Shown piece after piece: positions 46,600 through 59,389 of a stretch of DNA of 64,000 nucleotides. How positions within the stretch are numbered: the stretch's first letter is position 1; every line of letters starts with the position of its first letter. Source of the DNA: Ophiura sarsii. Taxonomy: Eukaryota; Echinodermata; Ophiuroidea; Amphilepidida; Ophiuridae. The notes beneath the pieces are model-generated. The model had not been told where the DNA came from and did not search any database. It saw nothing but the letters and a program-made list of their open reading frames with translations. The stretch spans positions 28,810,788 through 28,874,787 of the forward strand of contig CM069456.1 of the NCBI GenBank assembly GCA_035610835.1, in the 5' to 3' direction. Both the position numbers and the translations under genes were made by a program.

Positions 46600-47991
46600 G
46601 CTTTTAATCACAAAGTAATAACAGATATGCTTACACAATTATACTCTAGTACGAGCCCACACGCATTGTAATGTTATTTTATTCAGCTTAGACACCTTAT
46701 TTTACAAATAACATAATATATTCAAGATCTTTAACAATTTAACACTCAGATTCGGTGAATTTGCTATGATACTTATAGTTTATGATGTAAAACAAGATTC
46801 AAATTCAGGAATTATAATACAATATATTTTATTCGGGTTACATACTATTCTTAAATATTTCATTAATCTATTGATATTCCTGACATAATTTTGTTTCGCT
46901 TTTGTTTATGGATTGCACATCATTGACGTTTAAAAAGAACATGGTCATTCATATTAATCGATACAATTAATTGAATGTTAATCACAATCTCATGTACAAT
47001 GTTAGTGACATGTGTATGAAATGTTTCATGCTTGAACTTTTATCAAATAAGCACGTGACATTTGAGCCAATAATGCACTATTGCTTTCAATTTGTATTCA
47101 ATTTGTATGTTTGAGAAATCTTATGCAGAACTGCAACATAACATTGTTACAGATACCATACTACACTACTTTTGTATTCAATGCAATACAAAGTTGTAGG
47201 AATATGGGAGAATGCTCTGTATAGGCATCAACATAATTTGATATCCTGTAATATTCTGTTTCGTGTATACTTATGAAGTGCGCAGAATCGCCTTTTTAAA
47301 TCATGTTAATATACAAATATGAACAAGCCGGCAGTTTGTATGTATTTGTATTTGACTTTATAGAAGTTTTCTGATAACGAAAATGTATTTTTTAAATTGC
47401 ATTAATCATATTATATAATAGTAACATTTTTAATTTCAAGATCTTTAAAAATGTCTTGAAATGAAATCTTACTATTTTATAGCATAAGTTTACACTCCTT
47501 TACATCACAAACAAAATTAATCAATTTATTGATATTGATTATTGATTAATGTCATCAATTCTTCATCAAGTATTTATCTTTCATAGAGAATACTACAATG
47601 GACATACGGCACATATTCTCCTGGCCACGGCCCGACATACGCGGTCGCACTTCGATCAGCTTAATGCGCATGTTTGGAAACTTACGCGATGCAACTAACC
47701 AATCAGAGCTGTGAGGTCGAGCTTACGTATTACGCACCACGGATGTCCGTTGCACCGGGTTTTGTTTTTTAATCTGGGTGAGATTGAGGTCAACCTCATG
47801 TGTGACGTGCGTCCATTTTTATTTAAAACATCTCGAAATGATACTCATGTTTATACGTTCATCTTCCTTTATATCACAAAAGAAAGCAAACCAAAAGATA
47901 ACTCAAAGTGGCCACATTTACTCCCAGGTATTCAATAGTTATGTTCTCACGTGCATTGCACAATGATCATGTCATTCAAGGAAGAAAAATC
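46600..47991. other. Spacer in duplication copy A
   Basis: Contains the uninterrupted counterpart, near 47310, of the position occupied by the element at 58175-58596. A less A/T-rich patch at about 47600-47770 (CGGCCCGACATACGCGGTCG, CCAATCAGAG) is absent from copy B and may be another insertion. No gene recognised. Confidence 0.5.
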
Positions 47992-48228
47992 GTAAAAAGT
48001 GTACCGTAGGTCCCAGATTATGTACTGTACTGGTACTAGTACCGTCCGATACTGAAACACCTAGTATCGTCCAATACCGGTTGGCACATATAAAATGTTG
48101 TAGTATCGGGCGATACTACGCGATACACAATTATGTGTTCCAGTATCGACCGATACTAAAACAGTAAAATCGAGCGAAACTTGAAACTTTTATGCTCCAG
48201 TATTGAACGACCTAACTACACTTTTCCC
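47992..48228. mobile_element. Palindrome-array MITE, independent insertion
   Basis: Ends GTAAAAAGTGTACCGTAGGT and, inverted, GGGAAAAGTGTAGTTAGGTC; flanks GAAAAATC (47984-47991) and GAAAAATT (48229-48236). The target duplication differs from the GACATTTT of the R4-R7 copies, and its GGTCCC-side end faces left, so it is a separate transposition. It has fewer palindromes. Confidence 0.8.
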
Positions 48229-49629
48229 GAAAAATTGACTTGCTATTGGACGGCAATTATTCATTAATTTAAAAATGTAATAATTAATTATTAAATTAGT
48301 TATATCGTGGATACTTTGATCGTATAAGGACATCATTAGCCGTAGATTTTAATATCATTTTAACCAATAATAGAGCATGGCACAACTTTAGTAAGATTTA
48401 AAACAATATTTAAGAGATATCACTAGATGTATTTACAGTTTTTATGTATAATTACACCTCATACATATTTATAAAGGTATACTCTTTGTTATTGGTTCAT
48501 TTCTAACAAAGTCGGATCAATTAAAATGCCTGGAGAATGCTTGCCTGTTTTTATACTACTAATACCAAATATGCGGTTTCGACTACTCCCCTCGAATCAA
48601 CACAATCCCCGAAACAATTCTAAACCTAATGAATGTTACGTACATATTAAACGATGACGCTAAGTACGAGGTTGACAACAACAAACATGGCGTCGTCTGC
48701 TGAACATCTGCCGACAAGATTCGCGAACTAAACAGACGCATATTTAAGGCTTCTTTTTGGATAATTTTAATTTTAATTTTAATCTTAAAAGATGCTGCAT
48801 CTACCAAGCAAAAGGTCTGCCGCAATTATTGTGAAGATAAGGAAACGGCTTTCGATGATATTGATATTCTGCCAGGGCAATTTTATTTTTATTTTTTAGA
48901 CAATGAAATAGGTATGAGGTATCGAGGGATAGTTACCAGTCACCCAACACCATGGGACCTTTAGTTTGCACTACTTTCCCCGTGAATATGTTAACGTTCC
49001 TAATATGCGCACCTCATATCAATAAAAACATTTTTAATTTAATTTTTAATTTCACCGGTTTGAGATACCATATGCTTGAACTTGATATTTTGTTGGGGTC
49101 GATACATTTACGATGGCACATTACAAGACAATTTGATGGAAACTATACTAAACAACGTTTAAGTATAAATGTGATGAATATTTATAAGTCGGCAGCATTC
49201 TACATAGATATCACGACTACACATTATTACATATCAATGATAAACCATTTGTTCCAAAATACGAAGAACACAAAATGTCGTGATTACAGGATAGTTATAC
49301 TCAATCTGATCAATAATATAAGTGCGTTTACTAATAACCGACAACAAATAGTAATTAACACAATGGAATGCATTCCGGGTAATAATTACACTATGTATCC
49401 TAACGACCTTTTATACATCACATTTTGTTTAGTTATACACGAACAGATTTTTGATCATAATCAACTGACTTTCAATCATAAACAAATCTGTTATAATGTA
49501 TTTAATTATTTTGATATTAGGTGATCTTGTAAGATCAGGTCCATTAAATAATTTCTTGGTAATGTTACATTTTTGTAAGATATACGTCGAACTTCAATCT
49601 TGACTGATATACTGCAACTTATCCACGGT

Positions 49630-50796
49630 TTAAACTTTTTTGACGGTCAATGTTCGGTAAAATTCATCAAAGACTTCCTTTGGCATGAGAACTTTACTTC
49701 CCGGATTGTTTGGGTCTTCAAGTGTCATGTACATCGAATTTCTCTCATTATCACGACGCCTCTGAAGTGAAACATAGACTGGTTCACTTCCATCATTACA
49801 TGAATTCGTACGTCTTGCTTCTCTGGCCTCTGAGGATATACTATTATATTTGTAACATGAGATGATTGTCGTCGTAAGAAATAATATGCAGAGGAAACTC
49901 GCCCCAATTGTGGCAGTTGTTAAATATAACACAATAGCATCATCATCTTTAGAACAATCAGCATTGCATTCGCCAGATCTTTGTGTATTCTGTTTTATTA
50001 TCTGGTTCCTATCTCTATCTGCTGTTACTGGTTTCCTCGTATTGGAATTATCTGTGTCCATGTTTTGCATAGTTATCGGACCAATGTAACATGTGCGTTC
50101 CCTATTTGGGAATCCTGGGCTGGATAGATGACATGAAAACATAGCGCCGTCGTATGACATGTCTGTTATCAACGTTACCTGAGAGGAAACCATGTCAGCA
50201 CTGGTTGTATTCCGAATTATCATGTGTACATCAGGGTGATTACAGCTCCATTTTAATTCCACAGTTGGTAATCCTGTCTCAGAACTACATGTTAACACCA
50301 GTTTGTTTCCAACGTACAGGGTTATTGGTTGAATTGGAACACTCTCGCAAACTGGATATATTGTATTCGGAAATGAATATGTTTTAATGCTGGTTTTATT
50401 TGCCGCAATAGTAGCAACTCCTTGGATAGTCTTATGTTCCACCCTACACCAATATTCACCTTCATCATTGTTTGCAGTGTCCACCAATGTAAGTACATAA
50501 ACATGAGTTCGGTCAGGATATACTCGACTAGCAAGAAATACACGGTTATCTAATGAAGATCCCAGATATATGATGCCGTCCGTTATTGGTTCAATACGTC
50601 CATCATAGAATCGGAAAATACTAACTGTATAACCTTCTTGCATATTCCATATCCGACACTGTATTACCATTAAACCACCAATTGTTACTGGTTTCATTAG
50701 TGAAGTCATTTCTACTACTGTATCCGTTCTTTCTGTCCACGAGTGATCCACGCATATTAAAATCACAACAGCAATGGTGATGCTAACTGACGCCAT
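49630..50796 (-). CDS. R9: two-Ig transmembrane receptor
   Basis: 388 residues and the sister of R11. Distinctive residues: CRIWNMQEGYTVSIFRFYDG in domain 1, an added NKT glycosylation sequon near the domain junction, TYSFPNTIYPVCESV, and GLPTVELKWSCNHPD in domain 2. The juxtamembrane tail reads RRTNSCNDGSEP where R3-R8 have VPGNDGSEP, bringing in a cysteine. Helix reads LTTATIGASF. Ends KKV rather than KRV. All three YxxL motifs are kept, with MTLEDPNN. The ATG sits in GATATGGC and is weaker at -3 than in R3-R8. Confidence 0.89.
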   Translation of the reverse strand: MASVSITIAVVILICVDHSWTERTDTVVEMTSLMKPVTIGGLMVIQCRIWNMQEGYTVSIFRFYDGRIEPITDGIIYLGSSLDNRVFLASRVYPDRTHVYVLTLVDTANNDEGEYWCRVEHKTIQGVATIAANKTSIKTYSFPNTIYPVCESVPIQPITLYVGNKLVLTCSSETGLPTVELKWSCNHPDVHMIIRNTTSADMVSSQVTLITDMSYDGAMFSCHLSSPGFPNRERTCYIGPITMQNMDTDNSNTRKPVTADRDRNQIIKQNTQRSGECNADCSKDDDAIVLYLTTATIGASFLCILFLTTTIISCYKYNSISSEAREARRTNSCNDGSEPVYVSLQRRRDNERNSMYMTLEDPNNPGSKVLMPKEVFDEFYRTLTVKKV

Positions 50797-50994
50797 ATCT
50801 AATGTTTAACGCTATCCTCTGTTTGGGTGTGTTGTACATACACAGCGTATCTACACGCTAGATATTCCAAATACTATTCCACTATTGGTTTCATAACGTT
50901 GCTTACATCACCGTACACATATACTACATGTTGTCAAATAATACCAGACTGGTACATACTCCTTTGTTTAACGGCAAAATGTCACGATATTTTT

Positions 50995-51282
50995 CAGCTG
51001 CAGTATAGCATAATGCTTTATCGAGAAAGACGTTCGGCAGTATGACGCATACGTGCATCGCATTGATTATGTATTAATAATTATGAACATCAGTATACAT
51101 GGTATATTCTCCGCATACAATTAAAGACCGTGTCACCGTGCATGTTAATGAGAACAGACTGACATCCTAAGATATTTATCATAATTTAATGTACAAGAGA
51201 TGCTTTGTAATTATATGCAGCTAATATATAAAAGTGCGTAATGATAATAAGATGCTAGAACACAGTAGGTGGCGTGCTTTAA
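50995..51282 (-). promoter_or_regulatory. R9 promoter block with CTCF-like site
   Basis: CRE-like and GATA segments present. The TATA position has become CGATAAAGC. CTCF-like ACAGTAGGTGGCGT at 51262-51275, 466 bp from the ATG. Confidence 0.58.
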
Positions 51283-53102
51283 ACGCTGCGTACGGTGTAC
51301 TATAACCACACTGCGCGCAAAAGTATTTGCCCCTCTGGAAGCTTGTAAGTTATCACTGTGTTGCCAACAAAGTATTAAGCCATCATACCACATTAACATT
51401 TCATTGTGTTCATTGTACATTGTATACCAATTAATTCATGTTTCCTATCAAGATTCATGATTTAAAAGCATTACACTTCATGATGTTATCGAGCAAGTCA
51501 GAATTCAGTAAATCACCTCATGAATATCAATTAGCTCATTATCGGCAGTTTAACGCTATGAGCATTTTCAACTTAGATCAACTAGTGCTGGGAAACCCCA
51601 TGTGCAGAAATGTATAAATGATAACTGGCATGCGCAGTTTATTGGAATACCTTCAAATGGAACCATTGAAGCTTAAAACAGTTATTTTTGTGACGTCGGA
51701 TTATGTTTTTGTTCAGAAATATGTCAAAATATAATTTGATTTTAGAAAAAAGCAGCAGAACAGTCATGTTTTCAACAGCAAAATTCGACTTTTAGACAAA
51801 ACGCATACAAGGATAAATAAATTGGTCATGATACGTTTCCCAGCTTAAACACATATATTTTCCTTACAAGCCCCTTGTGAGTACCATGTTTTCAGCTTAG
51901 ACACCTTTATGAATTCATCAAACATTGTGCATGTAAATACAATAATTGCATTAGCTATCACAAATAATATATTCGAAACCTATAACAATTTATCACTACG
52001 ATTCAGTATACTATCATGATGATTACAAGTCTAATAGCATGATATTCAAATATATAGCACATGATTAAAGTTCACTTAGTTAGAGAAATATCCTGGAAAG
52101 GTTGGGTACTACTTTAAAATAATTCATCCTGTAATATTTGGTTTCGCTTTTGTTTATGAATTGCACGGTTTCGATGATTTGTTCTAGCTTATCATAATCC
52201 GATGAAATATGTTACAATTATACACATTATTGATATGTTTACAAGTTTACATTATTATTTAATGTATAATGCGCGAAGTTATTTTCGAATAGACAATGTA
52301 CGTGACAATCATAAGCAAAACAATATGACGTTACAAATATGCTGTGGCATTACAGTATACACACATTTTGCGAGGTTGAGATTATTTATCACAGAACATT
52401 AAAACAAATTACCATACTACACTAGACTAGTTCATTCAATGTAATAAAAAGTTCATATGTAGGTATGTTCTGTATAGTTATCAAATTGTTTCTAAATTGC
52501 TCATCACTAATTTATAAAAGATTTAAAAATCCGCAGAAACATTTAATAACAATTTGATATTAATAGACATGCCGACCAATCACTGGAGACCATAATGATA
52601 TATTTTTGTATTCAGAGCAACTCATGTTTTAATAAATATAATGATATGTTTTGGATAAGTCCTTTAGAAAACAATTATAATAGATCAGTATACAATGACA
52701 ATTGGTCACTAATATTTTTTTCGTTGTATTCTGAAAGGATTCGTCCGAAACATATCATTCATTTCATATATCATAAAAATATATCATGACTTGCTTTGAA
52801 TAGGAAAACATATCATTTTGGTTGTCAGTGAATAATACAATCGCGTAACAAATTAAAACATGGAATATGAAGAGACACTACATATATTCCAGTAATAATT
52901 AAGACAAATTATCTTTCATTCTTCAGAAGGATCCATTACGGAATTACTTAGTTTTCATTACTGAATGACATATAATTGTTCATAAATCAAATATTTAATA
53001 ATTGTTTATTCATATGATATTGAATATTTTGAGAGATAAGTTCCATTAAATAATTATTACATCGTCATTATGTATATGATTATGGTGAAACTTGTTGACA
53101 CG
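51283..53102. other. R9-R10 spacer
   Basis: A+T-rich; duplicated up to about 52600 in the 62.6-64.0 kb interval. No gene recognised. Confidence 0.45.
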
Positions 53103-54278
53103 TTACACTTTTTTGACGGTCAATGTTCTGTAAAATTCTTCAAATACCTCCTTTGGCATGAGAACTTTACTTCCTGGATTATTCGGATCTTCAAGTGTCA
53201 TGTACATTGAATTTCTCTCATTATCACGACGCCTCTGTAGTGACACATAAACCGGTTCACTTCCGTCGTTGCTGGGAATTGTACGTCTTGCTTCTCTGGC
53301 CTCGTTGGAGATGCTATGATATTTGTAACAGGAGATGATTGTCGTCGTAAGAAATAGGATGCAGAGAAAACTCGCTCCAATGGTAGCAATTGTTAAATAC
53401 AACACCATATTATCATCGTCTTCCGAATAACACTGATCACTGCACCGACCAGATATTTGTGTATCCTGTTTAATTATCTGTTCCCTGCCTTCATCTGTTA
53501 TTACTGGTTTTACAATATTGATATTATCTGTTCCTATGTTTTGTATATTTATCGGACCAATATGACACGTACGCTTTCTATTCGGGAATCCTAGACTGGA
53601 TAGATGACATGAAAACACAGCGCCATGGTATGATATATCTGATATTAATGTTACTTGTGAGGACACCGTGTTTCCATTGGATGTATTCCAGGCAGATATG
53701 GGTACATCGGGATTAGTGCAGCTCCATGTTAATTTCACAGTCGGCACAGCCTTTTCAGAAGCACATGTTAAAATCAGTTTGTTTCCTACATACAATACTA
53801 TAGGCTGGATTGGGATGCTCTCACAAGCAGGAAATCCTTTACTCGGAAAAGACTGTAACTTTATGTTTACAGTTTTCGCAGCAATAATACTAGATCCTTC
53901 TTTGGAATCGTATTCCACCCTACATATTTATTCACCTTGATCGTCGGGTGAAATAGCTACCATCGTTAATACATAAACATGGGTTTGGTCCGGAAATATG
54001 CGAGTAGCAAGAAATACACGGTTATCTAATAAAGATGAGCCTAGATATGCGTAGCCAGATGTTATCGGTTTAATACGTCCGTTAATGAATCGAAACATAT
54101 TGACTGTATATTCCTCCTGCATATTCCATATTCGACACTGAATCACCATTAAACCACCAATTGTTACTGGTTTCATTAGTGAAGTCATCTCTACCACTGT
54201 ATCCGTTCCCTCTGTCCACGAATGATCCACGAAAATTGAAATGACAATAATTGCGATAATACCAACTGATGCCGCCAT
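53103..54278 (-). pseudogene. R10: receptor pseudogene with premature stop
   Basis: Full-length array member read from the ATG of MAASVG, interrupted by an in-frame TAA at 53928-53930. The stop sits in the DxGxYxC signature: the Tyr codon is TAA and the next (Trp elsewhere) is ATA, so three bases differ from the R7-type TATTGG and a single read error is unlikely. Translation would end after about 115 residues inside domain 1. The rest is open: domain 2 is R1-like (KAVPTVKLTWSC, HIGPINIQN), the helix is intact and the tail has all three YxxL motifs, with EEF in place of DEF. Domain 1 has an extra Leu (SSLLDNR). A recent loss or a gene-conversion donor. Confidence 0.88.
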
Positions 54279-54488
54279 GTTTAGAAGAGCAATATTCAAC
54301 GTTATTCAGTGTACTGGGCGTGCCGTACAATGCGTATTAAACGCTAGCTATTATGTCCAAACATTGGTTTGCCATATTGGATTGAAAGCGTTGACTATTT
54401 CACCGTACGCATATGTGTGTAGTGAATTAATCCCAGAATGATTCACCAGATATTCCATTGTCTAACGGTAAAATTCGATGAAATATTT

Positions 54489-54750
54489 CAGCTACAGTAT
54501 AGCATGATGCTTATAGAGAAAGACGTTTGACAGTATGACGCATACATGTATCGCATTTATTATGCATTAATATGAACGTCATTACATATTCCCCGCATAT
54601 AATTAAATACCGTATCACCGTGTATGCTAATAAGGACAGACTGGCATCCTAAGATAGTTATCATAATTTAATGTATACGAGATGCTCCGTAATTGTATAC
54701 TGCTACATTACAGTGCGCAATGATAATGAACAATAGGTGGCGTGCTTTAA
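54489..54750 (-). promoter_or_regulatory. R10 promoter block with CTCF-like site
   Basis: All block segments are recognisable in front of the pseudogene. CTCF-like ACAATAGGTGGCGT at 54730-54743 departs from consensus at one more position (A at the S site). The TATA position reads CTATAAGC. Confidence 0.55.
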
Positions 54751-55444
54751 ACGCTGCACACGGTGTACTATGTAATACTATGGTAATGGTACACTGTTAC
54801 TGTCTTATTGAATGATCAATGCATTTGCTCACGGATGTATTAGATGTGTTTATATGTTTATTATAAGGCTTTTTTCTGTTTGAAGCGACAATAAATCAAC
54901 TATTATTATAACAGCTTTCGGATTTTGTCAGAATATGATTTGGTTCAAGAAGACAGTAGCAGTATTCAATTATCTATCGACTTTAAGAGAAACCATATAC
55001 ACAGATGAATTTGCTAAAGGCATTGTATGATGCCATTGTAATGTTGCCAGCTTAATCTCAAATGAATACCAGGAATAGTACAACATTATTTCCCAAGAGC
55101 CAATACGCCCTTGAGTGTTATTGTGATTAATAGCTTGGACACCTTTTTGAAATAGGTGGTATGTCATCCTCGTGATATTCATACGACTTTCTTATTCTTA
55201 TACATAATTGAAAAATATATTGATATAAAGTTAGATAATAGTCCAAAATAGCTTATTTATCTATTGATATTCCTGTAATATTTTTTACGATTTTTGATAT
55301 CAATCACATATTTAGACAATGACAATTAGAGTTAATCCCTTGCTCCAGTGCTGAGCTACTTGCTTGAGAACATGGGGAGGTCAAAATCTGAATGTGCCAA
55401 AATCAACACTATTTCGTGCTCATAAGAACATCTTTGTCGTCTGG
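54751..55444. other. R10 upstream spacer
   Basis: No gene; where the body of a further receptor copy would be expected downstream of the relic, only unrelated A/T-rich sequence is seen. Confidence 0.5.
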
Positions 55445-55474
55445 TCAACGATGAATGCCAACTGACGCCACCAT
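55445..55474 (-). pseudogene. 5' relic of a receptor gene (nine codons)
   Basis: On the minus strand the family start reads MVASVGIHR then a stop; MASVGI-type residues are the first codons of the array genes. The remaining coding region has been deleted. Confidence 0.75.
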
Positions 55475-55639
55475 ATTTAGATGAGTAATGGTTTAATGCA
55501 ATGGGTGTGTTGTACAAAGTGGAATCAAATGCTAGATAATCCGAATACAGTGTTTATTATTGGTTCAAAACATTGCATTTATCACAATACACATGACGTG
55601 CATCAATAACAGACTGACATGCCACATATTCTTTTGTCT

Positions 55640-55950
55640 AACGGTTGAATTTCACTAAATATTCTAGTGATCTAACACGATGATCACAATACAGAAACGA
55701 CGTTTTTGTTAGTAAGACGCATACATGAACTGCATTGAGAATGCATCAATACACACGTCATAATATATTCGAAGAATATCATTTAAGGTCGTTCCCCTGT
55801 GTATTGTTAATGAGAACAGACTGTCATCCTAAGAGATTTATCATAATTCAATGTACAAGAGATGCTTCGAAATTATATGCAGCTAGATCAAAATTCGTGA
55901 TGATGATGAGACTCTAAAGAACATTTATATAGAGGGGGTGCTTTTTAAAA
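55640..55950 (-). promoter_or_regulatory. Orphan promoter block of the deleted copy
   Basis: AAGACGCATACATGAACTGC, ACACACGTCATAATATATTC and GACTGTCATCCTAAG with TTTATCATAATTCAATGTAC appear in family order and orientation. The CTCF-like site is broken (AGAGGGGGTGC near 55931). A control for what decays without a gene attached. Confidence 0.65.
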
Positions 55951-58174
55951 ACACTGTATTACGCGTACGGTGCTCTATGGTACACTGTGACTGTATATGT
56001 ATTGCATTGGCACGCGAGCGTTTTACAGGTTTATAGTATTTATTGCGACAATGAATCAACTATCATACCTTATGAATTTTTCGTAGAAAAATTCCAGAAT
56101 GGAAACTTACTATTTTTCCATACGGGTTTCAACAACTTGTCTGTTGTCTTCCTCAGTGGATTGTGTTTGATTCAGAGCTAGTGTTTCTAGTCTGTTTTTT
56201 GATGATGACGTCATCAGATGATGATGATGACGTATTCATTCAGAAAAATTCATAATGTTCTTTTGAATTCCTGATGAAACTATTTCATAACTATCATACC
56301 TATTTTTGGAATTGCTCCAAATACAGTTCAATTCCGGAAAACAGCAACAGTATTCAAATAATTTATATTTCATCGCGATATAAGAGAAAACGCAGAAAAG
56401 AGGGATTTTTGAAAGTCATTATTATACATGTCTATTTATGATTAAATGCAATAGTCACGTTGCACTGATATTTCGTATCATCACTTATTATGAAAGTACT
56501 CGTTTCAGCCCATCGAATTTGAATTCGAATTACTTGTGTAATCGTTATAAATCGTCACAAAACAATGCGCTAAACACGAAAACATTCAATCCATTTGATA
56601 AATTATCATGTACGATTTAAATAATTGGTTGTTTTTTTGTTTATTCGGAAAGTACCTATGAATTGCAATATTCAATGCCATCTACTGGTGTGTATCGTCA
56701 CACAGCTAGATTGATATCAAGATATCAGAAAAATCAGAAATAAACTGCAATTATGATGAATTGGTTAAACATTTAGGAGGTTGAATTGTTATTTGATCGC
56801 GAAGTCGTAATTCAAAATGATTGTGTACACATTATAACGTGGGATTATATTGATGTTCTTACACAAAATGATCGTAAGAAAAATCAATTTGATATATAAG
56901 AGGAAGGTATCATTTATAAACCATACTTTAACTTTTACAACCAGTTTAAGTAATGTTGGTAAATTTATCAAATACAAAAATAATTACGATATATTGTTAT
57001 TAGTTATAAAGGGATAAGGACATCTAAAATAGTATTTTATCGTGTTTGACTTCAATTAAACTATTTACAAACACCAACGTTTTCATAGTTTTAACTAAAT
57101 AGACAATGTTTCTCTGTACATAGATCAGCAACCTTTGAATATGTTTATGTCTTTCTTGCGCTCAGGTCTTCATGTGGGAAACATTACACATTATCAGAGT
57201 GATATAAGTCCATAATTATTTGCTATTTTGGGATACAGGCATTTAAAGTAATATTTAAATATTGTAGAAAATGACCAAAAGGTGCTATTGTAATGAAAAC
57301 TGACAATATTGTAGGTTATAGTCTTAGCATTCACATGATATATGATTTGTTGACCAAAATGTTGTAATAAGCGATATCGATTCATTGATTTTGGACTTTG
57401 GTCTTTCTTGCACTCAGTTTTCGATCATGATACTTGTCCCCCTTAATCTCAAAGTAATAACAGATATGCTTACACAATTATACTCTAGTACGAGCCTATA
57501 CTCTTTTGAGTGTTATTTTATTCAGCTTAGACACCTTTTTTTTAAAATAACATTATATATATTCAAGATCTTTAACAATTTAACACTCAGATTCGGTAAA
57601 TTTGCTATGATAATTTTAGTATATGATGTAAAACAAGATTAAAATTCAGGAATTAAGACTACAATATATTTTATTCGGGTTACATACTACTCTAAAACAT
57701 TTCATTAATCTATTGATACTCCTGACATATTTTGTTTTGCTTTTGTTTATGGATTGCACATCATTGATATTTAAATAACATAGTAATTCATCGAATGTTA
57801 ATCACAATTTCATGATCAATGTGACAATGTTAGTGACCCTTTTATGATATTAGTACATGTGTATGAAATGTTTCATGCTTGAACTTATTTCAAATAAATC
57901 AAAGCACGTGACATGTGAGCCAAGAATGTACTATTGCTGTGGGATAACAATTTACATTCAATTTGTTTGTTTGAGCTTATCTTATGCAGAACTGCTACAA
58001 CATAAAACTGTTACAGATACCATACTACACTACCTTTGCATTCAATGCAATACAAAATTGTAGGAATATGGGAGAATGCTCTGTATAGGCATCAAAATAA
58101 TTTGATATCCTGTAATATTCTGTTTCGTTTATACTTATGGAGTGCGTAGAGTCGCCTTTTTAAATCATGTTATT
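55951..58174. other. Spacer between relic and duplication copy B
   Basis: Contains the palindromic full CRE TGATGACGTCATCA at 56203-56216 amid GATGAT repeats, and from 56.43 to 57.1 kb the older array spacer also seen near 12.5, 19.3 and 25.7 kb. No gene recognised. Confidence 0.5.
56203..56216. promoter_or_regulatory. Full CRE palindrome
   Basis: TGATGACGTCATCA contains the complete TGACGTCA CRE/ATF site. A second GATGACGTCATC is at 46011-46022. No gene is placed to use either. Confidence 0.3.
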
Positions 58175-58596
58175 AGGCCAAACAAAATAATAGGTTCGTC
58201 TCAAAGCTTGCGCGCGCATTGGTTTTGAAATGCCAAAATACCGCGTCTGAAATGCAGGAAATTGTCAAATAATTTTTTTTTTCCCTACACATTTTTATTT
58301 CGAGTTTTTATTAAAAATTTCGGCAGATTTTCCTTTTCTCAAACTTTTACATGACTCAGTTCTTCAAAAAAACGCTGCACAATTGTTCTTTACACAACTA
58401 CATCACAATATTCATTTCAAATAGAAAAAAACAAATATCAGAAAGTGTCAACGGTTGCAAATAGTAAGAGTAAAAATTGCCACACAAATAAAAAAAAATG
58501 TAAAAAAGAAAAAAATGGAAGACAAAAAACAGCGCGCGTCGCCCGATTTTGAAGCCTTCGCAAGCTTTGAGACAAACCTTTTTTTTTGTTTGGCCT
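58175..58596. mobile_element. TIR element with AGGCCAAAC edges
   Basis: AGGCCAAACAAAA at the left leads to GGTTCGTCTCAAAGCTTGCG; the right end is the inverted counterpart. The interior contains A-runs and no frame. Copy A of the duplication lacks it (near 47310), so it inserted after the duplication. Its edges resemble those at 263-660 and 45775-46539. Confidence 0.8.
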
Positions 58597-59389
58597 TATA
58601 CAAATGAACAAAACATCAGTTTAATAATCTAAACAACAATAGTTACTACTTTTATCTTACTATTGAACACACATGTGTCACTTTTGTATAAACAATCAGA
58701 ACAAATCAATATAAGTAAATGAATGCAAAATCAACGGTGTGTTGATTAATTCTACGTCAAAATTGATTTATTATGCACACACAACAATTACTATTACAAC
58801 CTATCGAATCAGAAATTAACTACACAATCGTCACAAGTCAATACAGAGTGTTATGACACGGAAACATCAAATTCGATTAATATACATGTATTTCGATGTA
58901 CGATTTAATTATCACGTTTTTATCCAATTCAAATAACTGGTAATGTAGTACATCGTCACACAGTCAAATTAAAATCAAGATAAAAGAAAAATCACAATTA
59001 AATTGCAAATTATAATAAAATTGTTACAATTTTAAGGATGATGAATTTGTATTTAATCCCAAAGTCTTACAACAACCCCTGGGTGATATTTAGAATGGAT
59101 GTGATTTTGAAGAAGAAAAAAATTATAAATATTGTTAATTATTTATAGAAAGTGCTTATGAAGCTTGCAAGAATTTGTTGGCACTACTGTTAGGTTTTAT
59201 TGAACATGGACATGTTTGACACAAATGTTCTGGCGTTTGAAAAATGTATTTATATTTGACTTTATAGACGTTTTCTGATAACGAAAAGGTGGGTTTTTTA
59301 ATTTCATTAATTATATTATATAATAGTAACATTTCCCATTTCAAGATCTTTAAAAAGATCTTGAAATAAAAATGTTACCATTATATCAA
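58597..59389. other. Spacer in duplication copy B
   Basis: A+T-rich; ends with the palindrome TTTCAAGATCTTTAAAAAGA and its complement at about 59338-59366. No gene seen. Confidence 0.45.

Larger units (their letters stand above)
46600..52600. repeat. Segmental duplication, copy A (with R9)
   Basis: From the CACAAAGTAATAACAGATAT block onward this interval is colinear with 57.4-64.0 kb: palindrome MITE relic, the TTCCCCGTGAATATG block, R9, its promoter and the upstream spacer to ATGCCGACCAATCACTG near 52580. Some inserts differ between the copies. Confidence 0.85.
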
